A program made the translations under genes and the position numbers. A DNA stretch of 64,000 bases from JABCYV01 sp963729325 (GTDB taxonomy: Bacteria; Acidobacteriota; Terriglobia; Terriglobales; Acidobacteriaceae): positions 134,524-198,523 of the forward strand of contig CAVSNS010000010.1 in NCBI GenBank assembly GCA_963729325.1, in the 5' to 3' direction. Under the pieces are notes generated by a model. It saw only the letters and a list, made by a program, of their open reading frames with translations. It did not search any database and was not told the origin of the DNA. Positions 45,169-53,028 of this stretch are shown one piece after another (position 1 is the stretch's first letter; each line of letters opens with the position of its first letter).

Positions 45169-46411
45169 CTAATGGGCTCCAACAGCGACCGGCTGATTCT
45201 GCATGCTGACTGGCGGGGCAAACCTCATACCGTAAAACAGTATCGCAGAAGATAACGCAATCGCGATCACAGGTCCCAGGAATGCAAGTTGGAGGGAATA
45301 CTTGTCCGACATGTAACCGATGAGGTAGGCCGATGGCACGTCGCCCAACAAGTGGAAGATGAAGATGTTCGCCGCAATAGCCATGGCGCGGACATGCGGT
45401 CCTACGGAATTGATGACCGCGGCATTCAACGGCCCGGTGTTCAGCAAGAGCAAGAACTCAGCCAGGAAAATCCCAATAATCATCCATTTCCCATTCGTGT
45501 ACAGGGCCATCCACATCGCGGGAATCGCAATCCCCAGGCTGGCAGCGGAAACCAGATAGTGCGCGGCCTTGGTTCGGCGAAGGATGTAGTCCGACAGCCA
45601 TCCTCCGGCCAACGACGCCACCAAGCCGTTGACCGCAGTGCTCAGGCCAAAGAGATTGTTGGCATCCCGTAGACTGAAATTGCGGGCGCGATGCAGGAAC
45701 GTCGGCATCCAAACCTGCAATCCGCCTAACGCGAAGGTCATCATGGCCATTCCGAACGTGGCGGTGAGGAAAGCCGGATTGCGCAGCAGTCCCTTCAGGC
45801 GTGTCGCGATCTGGCGTATTGTTCTCCGCGGAGTCAAACTGTCCGAGCGGCGGCTCTGGGACGAACAGCAAGAGCAGCGCTAGCAAGACTCCAGGGGCGG
45901 CACCGATGTAAAACGGAGCGCGCCATCCGTATGCCGGGCCCATCATGCCGCCCAGGACATAGCCCAGCGCGGTTCCCACCGGGATGGCCAGATAAAAGAC
46001 TCCCATCACCCGGCCGCGTTGGTTCTCCGGAAACATGTCCGCGACGAAGGTAGGAGAAAGCGTGACAAAGCTCGCCTCACCGATGCCTACCAGCGTATGC
46101 CGGATGAGCAGTTCGTTGAAGTTGTGCGTGAAGGCCGTCAGCAGCGTCGCCGCACTCCATAGCATAGCGCCCGCAATAATCACCGATTTTCTGGAGAACC
46201 GGTTCGCCAACGGGCCCATGAAGGGGGCGGCGATCATGTAAAAGATGAAAAAGACACTGGTCAGGAAACCGAACGCTGCGTCGCTGCGATGAAACTCTGC
46301 CTTGACGAGATCCTGGACCGCGAACAACACCGAGCGGTCAATGTAGTTGAAAAGATTCAGCGCGGTTAGCAGGGCCAACGCGGTGCGAGGATAGAGCTTG
46401 GTTTGGGTCAC
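45169..46411 (-). CDS. Major facilitator superfamily transporter, frameshifted
   Basis: This is a twelve-helix transporter, about 414 residues, of the spinster/OPA-like MFS branch. LLTALNLFNYIDRSVLFAVQ is the first helix with the conserved NYxDR. The inter-helix motif MGPLANRFSRKSVIIAGAML follows, then VGIGEASFVTLSPTFVADMF. One extra base near 45830-45840 breaks the frame between the two six-helix halves; the second half resumes with DTPRRTIRQIATRLKGLLRN, though the first residues are less certain. It ends at 45169. The substrate is unknown. It is followed directly by the glycosyltransferase. Confidence 0.83.
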
Positions 46412-46428
46412 CTGGCGAGGAATATAGC

Positions 46429-46803
46429 ATGGCAGGTCAGCAAGCTTGGATTACCATTGAGTCGGCGAGGCACGGAAATATGGGCATTGTTAGAAAAGGC
46501 ACACCAAACTGGGGAATTCATCCCGGGGAGATCTTGCGGGAGGAGTTTTTGAAGCCGATGGGAATATCGGCATACAAATTGGCGAAGCGTCTCCGGGTTC
46601 CGCCGCCTCGCATCAACGACATCGTTCTGGAAAGGCGCGGTATCACGGCGGACACTGCGGTTCGATTGTCTCGGTTCTTTGGAACCACAGAGCAATTCTG
46701 GTTGAACTTGCAGGACGCTTATGACGTAAGCCGAGTGAAAGCAGAGCGGGCCGATGAACTCGAACTCATTGAACCATTGAAATTCTCCGCAGCGACGTCT
46801 TAG
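46429..46803 (+). CDS. higA: HigA-type antitoxin without a visible toxin
   Basis: This XRE-family regulator is 124 residues, or 107 from the alternative ATG 46480. The helix-turn-helix reads GIHPGEILREEFLKPMGISA, then LAKRLRVPPPRINDIVLERR, then GITADTAVRLSRFFGTTEQF, the pattern of HigA antitoxins. Genes of this type normally follow a higB toxin. Upstream here the next gene is the divergent MFS transporter, 17 bases away, so no toxin is present. It may be a relic or a stand-alone regulator. Confidence 0.83.
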   Translation: MAGQQAWITIESARHGNMGIVRKGTPNWGIHPGEILREEFLKPMGISAYKLAKRLRVPPPRINDIVLERRGITADTAVRLSRFFGTTEQFWLNLQDAYDVSRVKAERADELELIEPLKFSAATS

Positions 46804-46876
46804 TCTTCTGCGGACGAATATCCGCGCCGACATCGGCTTTCTGCATTCAGTTCCCGGCGGACCCTGCGCAAACCCT

Positions 46877-47287
46877 TTAGCTCTTCCCCTTGCCTCTCGG
46901 CCTCGGCCACTTCGCCACCACCACGGTTGAGATCCCGCCGCGCGGTCGGAACTCACCCTTCACCTCCGCCCATGCGGGACGCGCCCAGCGCACTACGTCT
47001 TCCAACACGCGGTTCACAATGTTTTCCTGGAAGATACCCAGGTTGCGATAAGACTGCAGATACTCTTTCAGCGATTTCAGTTCCAAGCAGCGCCCGTTGG
47101 GCATATATCTGATAGTGAGCGACCCGAAATCCGGCAGCCCGGTCTTGGGACACACTGAGGTGAATTCCGGATCATCCACGACGATCTCATAGCCAGGAAA
47201 TTGGTTTGGCCAAGTTTCAATCTCAGGAAATACCGCATCGAGGCCGGCCTTGGCATGTTTCGTCTGGTAGCGGGGGCGCTTCGGCAT
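46877..47287 (-). CDS. queF: 7-cyano-7-deazaguanine reductase QueF
   Basis: QueF reduces preQ0 to preQ1 with NADPH in queuosine synthesis. It is 136 residues, the short unimodular form. The catalytic Cys46 and Asp53 are in FTSVCPKTGLPDFGSL. The NADPH loop is LELKSLKEYLQSYRN, and NLGIFQENIVNRVLEDV has Glu89 preceded by Gln88, where several homologues have His. The C-terminus has the FRPRGGIST strand. No other queuosine gene is adjacent. The identification is secure. Confidence 0.94.
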   Translation of the reverse strand: MPKRPRYQTKHAKAGLDAVFPEIETWPNQFPGYEIVVDDPEFTSVCPKTGLPDFGSLTIRYMPNGRCLELKSLKEYLQSYRNLGIFQENIVNRVLEDVVRWARPAWAEVKGEFRPRGGISTVVVAKWPRPRGKGKS

Positions 47288-47413
47288 GATTTATTGTAAC
47301 CAGCCCGATGGAACATCCCAAACCGTCAAGGATTCGTGGTTCTTGGCCTACATTCATGCATCTAAGGCATTAACTAGTCCTACGAGGCCCCGAAGGCGTC
47401 AGATGATACATTA

Positions 47414-48682
47414 TTGCGTTTAGCGAACAAAGTGGCATCAACCAGCAACAACAACGGTTTTTTCGCCCGCCGCAGGTGGCTCGTCTGGGCGGTGGGTATT
47501 GTAGCCGCCGTGGTGCTGCTCGCCTCATTCATGTCTCGTGATGACGCAGTACTGGTCCGTGCTGCCCAGGCGCATCGTAATACCATTCGCAGTGTGGTTT
47601 CGACCAACGGAAAGGTCGAACCGATCCAAAGTTTTGAAGCCCACGCTCCCGTCGGCACCACGGTGAAGAAATTGCTGGTCAAAGAGGGCGACCACGTGAA
47701 GAAGGGCCAGCTCCTGGTGCAACTGGACGATGCCGAGGCCCGCAGCCAGGCTGCGCGCGCTCTCTCTCAAGTGAGCGCTGCCGATGCTGATCTCAGCGCC
47801 ATTCAGAGCGGCGGCAATCGGGAAGAGGTGCTTACTGTGGAAGCGCAGCTGACAAAAGCCCAGGGCGCGCGCGACGCTGCACAACGCAACCTGGATGCTC
47901 TGCAACGTCTGCAGCAGAAGGGCGCGGCCTCGCCGGCTGAAGTGAAGGATGCGGAGAACCAATTGGCGCGCGCGAATGTTGACCTCAAGTTGCTTCAACA
48001 GAAACAGAAAGGCCGTTATTCCCACCCGGAAATTGCCCGGGTTGAGGCCGAAAAGGCCAACGCTCAAAGCGCGCACGCGGCAGCAGAAGACGTCCTCAGC
48101 CAGCTTAACATTCACGCTCCTTTCGATGGCATCGTGTTCTCGCTTCCGCTCCACCAGGGTGCGTACCTCAATCCTGGAGATCTGATAATGCAGGAGGCCG
48201 ATCTCACCAAGGTACTCGTGCGCGCATTTGTGGACGAACCCGACGTTGGGCGGTTGACGCCGGGACAGAAGATCGAGGTCACCTGGGATGCAATTCCGGG
48301 CCGCATTTGGAATGGAACCGTGAATACCATTCCCACTGTCGTCAAACTGCGTGGTACACGCAACGTGGGAGAGACCACTTGCGTGGTAGACAACCACGAT
48401 TTCAAGCTCTTACCCAACATCAATGTGGGCATCACCATTGTCACTGCAGAACACCGAGGCGCACTGACTGTTCCGCGAGAGGCGGTCCGCCAGGACGATA
48501 GCGTGCCTTACGTGTACGAGATCGTGAACAACGAGTTGCAGCGCCGTGACGTTCAAACTTCGGTTTCCAATCTGACATTGGTGGAAGTGACCGGCGGAAT
48601 CTCGGACAACGCCGAGGTGGCGCTCGCCTCGGTCAATTCCAAGCCTTTACATAGCGGCCTGCCGGTGAAGGTGGTTCATTAG
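47414..48682 (+). CDS. RND/HlyD-family periplasmic adaptor protein
   Basis: This is a membrane fusion protein of 422 residues. A membrane anchor lies at about 20-42 (WLVWAVGIVAAVVLLASFMS). The lipoyl half motif is VEPIQSFEAHAPVGTTVKKL, and GDHVKKGQLLVQLDDAE precedes a long coiled coil (about 100-210). The second half motif, LSQLNIHAPFDGIVFSLPLH, leads to a beta barrel. It bridges inner and outer membrane in efflux systems. TTG 47414 is the listed start; GTG 47432 is equally possible. No RND or ABC pump is present. A TPR gene and the end of a TolC-type gene follow. Confidence 0.85.
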   Translation: MRLANKVASTSNNNGFFARRRWLVWAVGIVAAVVLLASFMSRDDAVLVRAAQAHRNTIRSVVSTNGKVEPIQSFEAHAPVGTTVKKLLVKEGDHVKKGQLLVQLDDAEARSQAARALSQVSAADADLSAIQSGGNREEVLTVEAQLTKAQGARDAAQRNLDALQRLQQKGAASPAEVKDAENQLARANVDLKLLQQKQKGRYSHPEIARVEAEKANAQSAHAAAEDVLSQLNIHAPFDGIVFSLPLHQGAYLNPGDLIMQEADLTKVLVRAFVDEPDVGRLTPGQKIEVTWDAIPGRIWNGTVNTIPTVVKLRGTRNVGETTCVVDNHDFKLLPNINVGITIVTAEHRGALTVPREAVRQDDSVPYVYEIVNNELQRRDVQTSVSNLTLVEVTGGISDNAEVALASVNSKPLHSGLPVKVVH

Positions 48683-48685
48683 GGA

Positions 48686-49651
48686 ATGCATTGGTCGATC
48701 AAAACCATATTTTTATTATTACTGGCCGCGGGAGCGTCAGCCGCCGCGGCCGACGATTCGGCCCCTGCTCTGCTGGCGGCCGGGCGAGTCGATGATGCCA
48801 TCATCACACTGCGCGGACGGATCGGCGCCATGCCCAATGACGCCGCCGCACACAACTTGCTTTGCCGTGCCTATTTTTCAATCGGTGATTGGAACCGTAG
48901 CGTCTCCGCCTGCGAACAGGCAGTCTCTTTGGATCCCCAGAACAGTCGCTACCATTTGTGGCTGGGACGGGTTTATGGCGAGAAGGCAGATTCCTCCAGT
49001 TTTTTTACAGCCGCGGGATTAGCTAAAAAAGTGCGCACTGAATTCGAGCAGGCTGTGCAGCTCGATCCCGACAACGTAGACGCGCGCACTGATCTGGCAG
49101 AGTTTTACCTGGAAGCCCCCGGAATCGTGGGCGGTGGTCAAGACAAAGCCCGCGCTCAAGTACAGACCCTGGCTAAGCTTGATCCCGCCAAGGCGCACTG
49201 GGTAAAGGGACGGCTAGCCGAAAAGAGAAAAGATCCGGTAGAGGCCGAAAAAGAATACCGGGCCGCGGTTGAAGCCAGCCATGGGAGTGCGCTTGCCTGG
49301 TTCAACCTGGCGCTCTTTTACCGCCATGGACAACGCTGGGATGAAATGGAAGAGGCCATCCGTCATGCCTCCTCCGCGCCTTTGAGCCGTCCAGAAGTTC
49401 TCATGGAATCTGCGGATGTCCTGATCCGTAGCGGACGTAATTTCCCGCTGGCGATTGAATTATTGCGCCGTTACCTTGCGTCCAATTCGACAGTGGAAGA
49501 AGCCCCCACTTTCAAAGCCCACTATCTGCTGGGCACCGCTCTGGAGAAGCAAGGCGATCAACAAGGCGCGGCCGAAGAATATCGCGCAGCCCTCTCTCTG
49601 GCCAAAGAATTCTCTCGCGCCAAGGAAGCCCTGAACCGGCTAAATCGCTGA
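48686..49651 (+). CDS. Exported TPR protein
   Basis: This is an exported 321-residue protein with a signal peptide (SIKTIFLLLLAAGASAAAAD) and about six tetratricopeptide repeats. Examples are AYFSIGDWNRSVSACEQAVS, TEFEQAVQLDPDNVDARTDL and AEEYRAALSLAKEFSRAKEA. It starts four bases after the adaptor gene, so they are co-transcribed. It probably holds protein complexes in the periplasm. Its stop sits exactly where a TolC-like coding remnant begins in another frame. Confidence 0.83.
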   Translation: MHWSIKTIFLLLLAAGASAAAADDSAPALLAAGRVDDAIITLRGRIGAMPNDAAAHNLLCRAYFSIGDWNRSVSACEQAVSLDPQNSRYHLWLGRVYGEKADSSSFFTAAGLAKKVRTEFEQAVQLDPDNVDARTDLAEFYLEAPGIVGGGQDKARAQVQTLAKLDPAKAHWVKGRLAEKRKDPVEAEKEYRAAVEASHGSALAWFNLALFYRHGQRWDEMEEAIRHASSAPLSRPEVLMESADVLIRSGRNFPLAIELLRRYLASNSTVEEAPTFKAHYLLGTALEKQGDQQGAAEEYRAALSLAKEFSRAKEALNRLNR

Positions 49652-49743
49652 GTGCCTGTTTCAATCAGTTGCAAGACGCCAACTTCGAAATGGAGCGGGC
49701 CCGGATTACGCTCCTGCGCGCGACGGGTGAGCTGGAAAACTGA
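49651..49743 (+). pseudogene. C-terminal remnant of a TolC-type outer-membrane factor gene
   Basis: The frame from about 49651 reads SACFNQLQDANFEMERAR and continues ITLLRATGELEN before TGA 49743. This is the typical last helix of TolC-family outer-membrane efflux proteins. About 30 codons survive with no start, directly after the TPR gene and downstream of an HlyD-type adaptor. Either the rest was lost by deletion or a missing stretch of sequence hides it. The segment is too short to be functional. Confidence 0.6.
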
Positions 49744-50011
49744 GCAGGCGTGGGCAAGTAGCCTGGTCAGAAGGACTTAACCCGGCGAGCCCTGATGGAC
49801 CCACTAGCCAGAGCAGTCTTTCGCCCTTCACCCCTCCAATTTACCCATTCGGCGAAAACTCGTTGTCCCGCTTGATGAACAGCCATTAGCCTGAAATAAA
49901 GGTTCGCGGGTAGGCATGTCTGGGAAGGGCTTTGCGATGGACGAACCTCAAACGTATCTGGGGCCAGCAGAAAATTAGGTCGGGAGATGTTAGTATAAGT
50001 TATTCACTCTT

Positions 50012-51490
50012 ATGCCTTTAAAAACATTGTTTCTGAATCCGCCTTCGTTTGAGAACTTCGACGGGGGCGCCGGGTCACGGTGGCCCGCGACCCGCGAGAT
50101 CGAATCTTACTGGTACCCGGTTTGGCTCGCTTACCCGGCTGGAATGCTGGAAGGAGCGCGCCTGCTGGATGCTCCGCCCCACTACGTCTCCGCGGAAGAG
50201 ACCATCAAGATTGCCGGTGACTACGAATTTCTGGTCCTCTATACCAGCACTCCCGGCTTTCCCGGGGACATTCGGCTGGCGCAAAAGATCAAAGACGCCA
50301 ACCCGAAGATCAAGATCGCCTTTGTGGGACCGCATGTCACCGTACTTCCAGAGCGGACGTTGAGGGACGGGCAAGCCATCGACTTCGTCTGCCGCAAAGA
50401 ATTCGATTATGCGGTGGTCGAGTTCGCCCAAGGCAAGCCTTTAGAGGAGATCCTTGGCATCTCCTACTTGAAGAATGGATCCGTGGTGCACAACCCGGAC
50501 CGGCCGCAGATCGAAGATTTGGATTCCCTGCCACACGTAACTGACGTCTATCGTCGTGATTTGGATCCGCGGCGCTACAACGTGCCTTTCTTGCTCTATC
50601 CTTACGTCTCCCTCTACACGACGCGGGGTTGCCCGGCGCAGTGCACTTTCTGCCTCTGGCCGCAGACTACCAGCGGTCACGCATGGCGCAAACGCTCGAC
50701 CGATGACGTTGCACAAGAAATGGCAAAGGCGAAGGACTACTGGCCTTATGTCCGGGAATTCTTTTTCGACGACGATACTTTCAACATTCAGAAGGCGCGA
50801 ACCGTGGAACTTTGCGCCAAGCTGAAGCCATTGAAACTCACCTGGTCTTGTACTTCGCGGGTCACCACCGACTTCGAAACCCTGAAGGCCATGAAGGAAG
50901 CCGGTTGTCGCCTTTTGATCGTCGGCTACGAGTCTGGCGACCAACAGATCCTGAAAAACATCAAGAAAGGCGCGACCGTTGAGCGCGCCCGCCAATTCAC
51001 CAAAGACTGCCACAAGCTCGGCTTAGTGATTCATGGTGACTTCATCATGGGATTGCCTGGCGAGACTCGCGAGACCATCAACAACACCGTTGCCTTCGCC
51101 AAAGAACTAGACGTCGAAACTATTCAGGTTTCCGTGGCGCATGCTTACCCCGGCACTGAGCTCTATGAGTACGCAGTGAAGAACGGATTTATGGTGGCGG
51201 GCAACAAGATGGTAGACGAGGGCGGCCATCAGCTCGCCCACATCCAATATCCCGGTTTGCCGGCGGAAGAGATTCTCGACGCTGTGCACCGTTTCTATGA
51301 CGAATACTACTTCCGGCCCAAAGCGGTCTTCCGCATTCTGAAAAAGGCGGCATTCAACAGCGATGACCGCAAACGCCTCTACAAAGAGGCCAAGACCTTC
51401 CTCAAAGTTCGCGCCATGCGGCACAAGTGGGTCAAGGACAAACGCGACAAGGACTCATCCGCGGCTGCGGCGGAGCCGGTTAAGGCCTAG
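50012..51490 (+). CDS. hpnJ: Hopanoid radical SAM protein HpnJ
   Basis: HpnJ is a B12-binding-domain radical SAM enzyme that contracts the ribose ring of the hopanoid side chain to the cyclitol ether. It is 492 residues. The N-terminal Rossmann-like cobalamin domain covers about 1-170 (LVLYTSTPGFPGDIRLAQKI). The cluster motif is TTRGCPAQCTFCLWPQTTSG (CxxxCxxC) near 205-220. SAM-binding GYESGDQQILKNIKKG and IHGDFIMGLPGETRET follow. It lies opposite the hpn operon and upstream of two small transporters. The identification rests on the characteristic order and length; the neighbourhood supports it. Confidence 0.9.
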   Translation: MPLKTLFLNPPSFENFDGGAGSRWPATREIESYWYPVWLAYPAGMLEGARLLDAPPHYVSAEETIKIAGDYEFLVLYTSTPGFPGDIRLAQKIKDANPKIKIAFVGPHVTVLPERTLRDGQAIDFVCRKEFDYAVVEFAQGKPLEEILGISYLKNGSVVHNPDRPQIEDLDSLPHVTDVYRRDLDPRRYNVPFLLYPYVSLYTTRGCPAQCTFCLWPQTTSGHAWRKRSTDDVAQEMAKAKDYWPYVREFFFDDDTFNIQKARTVELCAKLKPLKLTWSCTSRVTTDFETLKAMKEAGCRLLIVGYESGDQQILKNIKKGATVERARQFTKDCHKLGLVIHGDFIMGLPGETRETINNTVAFAKELDVETIQVSVAHAYPGTELYEYAVKNGFMVAGNKMVDEGGHQLAHIQYPGLPAEEILDAVHRFYDEYYFRPKAVFRILKKAAFNSDDRKRLYKEAKTFLKVRAMRHKWVKDKRDKDSSAAAAEPVKA

Positions 51491-51502
51491 GGACAAACAG
51501 GT

Positions 51503-51937
51503 GTGACCTTTCGCAAGTATCTGGTGCTGGCCGCTGTCACTGTGTTTGCGGCCGTCGGCGATTCGTTGCTTTCCCGCGGCATGAAGGAGTTGGGCAGCGT
51601 TTCTCCGCAGCATTTGTCTGATGTCATTCTCGCCATCCTGAATCCCTGGGTAGCTCTGGGGATTATTTTTTTGTTGGGATTTTTTGCCTCCTACATGACC
51701 GCCCTGTCATGGGCGGATCTGACTTACGTCCTTCCCGCAACTTCGCTCGGCTACGTTTTGCTGGCGTTGATTGCTAAGTTTCTGTTGCACGAGGACGTCA
51801 CCTTAACGCGCTGGCTGGGCATCCTGCTGATCTCCGCCGGCGTAGGATTTGTTACGCGCGGTCCAGAGTTGACTCACAAGCCCAGTCCTCGAAGGTCGGA
51901 GGACGACGCTAGCGGAACCAGTCTCCACGGGAGCTGA
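51503..51937 (+). CDS. Small EamA/SMR-type four-helix transporter, first of a pair
   Basis: This is a 144-residue integral membrane protein with four helices, of the EamA/DMT half-size or SMR class. GTG 51503 follows hpnJ by 12 bases. The segments VTVFAAVGDSLLSRGMKELG, then FLLGFFASYMTALSWADLTY and LPATSLGYVLLALIAKFLLH, show the conserved Trp-Ala-Asp and the Glu in LLHEDVTLTRWLGILLISAG. It resembles ArnE/F-like lipid flippase subunits. It is paired with the next gene. Confidence 0.78.
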   Translation: MTFRKYLVLAAVTVFAAVGDSLLSRGMKELGSVSPQHLSDVILAILNPWVALGIIFLLGFFASYMTALSWADLTYVLPATSLGYVLLALIAKFLLHEDVTLTRWLGILLISAGVGFVTRGPELTHKPSPRRSEDDASGTSLHGS

Positions 51938-51940
51938 AAG

Positions 51941-52321
51941 ATGAAACATGCCCATGCCTGGGTTGCGATCGCGGCCATCGTGCTGGCTTCGACCACCGGT
52001 GATGTATTGCTCTCCCGCGCCATGAAGCAGGTCGGAGATGTGGGCGAACTTCGGCGGCGTGGCGGCGCGCTCACTGTGGTCGGGCGGATTCTGAGCAATC
52101 CCAACTTCCTTTTGGGTGTCCTGGCCATGACCTTGGCCTTCTATAGCCTTCTGGTCGGTCTTTCCTGGGCTGACGTAAGCGTCGTAGGTCCAGCGGCAGC
52201 AGCCCTGACATTCGTCGCCAATGCGCTTGCCGCCAGGATCTTTCTGCACGAGCGCGTGGACCGTCGCCGCTGGATCGCTGCTCTGCTCGTAGCTGGCGGC
52301 GTGGCGCTGCTAGCGGCGTAA
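51941..52321 (+). CDS. Small EamA/SMR-type four-helix transporter, second of a pair
   Basis: This 126-residue four-helix membrane protein is a paralogue of its upstream neighbour: TTGDVLLSRAMKQVGDVGEL, MTLAFYSLLVGLSWADVSVV, FLHERVDRRRWIAALLVAGG. It starts three bases after the previous stop, so the two are produced together and could form a hetero-dimer like other paired half transporters. Adjacent to hpnJ, a role in moving a hopanoid or its head-group carrier across the membrane is conceivable; that is inference. Confidence 0.78.
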   Translation: MKHAHAWVAIAAIVLASTTGDVLLSRAMKQVGDVGELRRRGGALTVVGRILSNPNFLLGVLAMTLAFYSLLVGLSWADVSVVGPAAAALTFVANALAARIFLHERVDRRRWIAALLVAGGVALLAA

Positions 52322-52413
52322 ACCCACTTATTTCCGTATTGGCGCTTGGTGAGCATTTCCGCTATGCTGTACCTCCAACTCCGGGCCCCCAGCAACCAAA
52401 GATCAAGAGAGGA

Positions 52414-52989
52414 ATGTTCTCCATGGATTCAAGAACCGTTTCGCGCATTCTGTTGGTCGTTATGGTCGTCGGCATCACACATTTGCGGGCGGCTGAAGAT
52501 GTAGCGCACGCTCTGGCTGGAACTGTCACCAAGGTTGATTCGGCGGCGAAGACCGTCGCCGTAAAAACCGCAGAGGGCACGGAAGAGACCCTGGAGTTCA
52601 CCGATAAGACCGTGATGCACGCCGCCAAAGGTGTGAAGACCGGGGCTGTCGATACCTATCTTGCGGGGAAGGAAGGCACTCATGTGGTAGTGCGCTACAC
52701 GGGTGAGGGCGCAAAGAAAGTGGCGGTCGCGGTGGACGATCTCGGCAAGGATACGGTTAAGACCAGCAAAGGGACGGTCACACATGTGGACAAGGCCGCG
52801 GACACGATCACCGTCAAGACCGAGGACGGGGCCGAAGACACGTACCGCGTCGCGAAGGACGCCAGCGTGGACACGGCGCATGGAGTGGTAAAAGGCTCTG
52901 AGTACTCCGCAAAAGAGGGTGAGAAGATCACGGTCCACTACACCGAGGATGCGGGCAAGAAAATAGCGCAATTTGTCAAACACCTGTGA
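52414..52989 (+). CDS. Exported protein with two repeated beta domains
   Basis: This is an exported protein of about 191 residues. ATG 52414 (AAGAGAGGA upstream) is followed by a signal peptide (LLVVMVVGITHLRA). The mature part is a tandem duplication: LAGTVTKVDSAAKTVAVKTA in the first unit and SKGTVTHVDKAADTITVKTE in the second, each about 70 residues, ending in VVVRYTGEGAKKV and ITVHYTEDAGKKI. The OB-like DUF5666 fold is a possible relative. The function is not known. The product is highly charged and rich in Lys and Asp. Confidence 0.68.
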   Translation: MFSMDSRTVSRILLVVMVVGITHLRAAEDVAHALAGTVTKVDSAAKTVAVKTAEGTEETLEFTDKTVMHAAKGVKTGAVDTYLAGKEGTHVVVRYTGEGAKKVAVAVDDLGKDTVKTSKGTVTHVDKAADTITVKTEDGAEDTYRVAKDASVDTAHGVVKGSEYSAKEGEKITVHYTEDAGKKIAQFVKHL

Positions 52990-53028
52990 GCTGTGAGGTA
53001 TGCTCAGAGCACTGAATTTAGCGCTACT

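Noticed and set aside
46408..46956. An open minus-strand frame next to higA as a possible HigB toxin
   Set aside because: It lies antisense across higA and the end of queF, is twice the size of HigB and lacks the RelE fold pattern.
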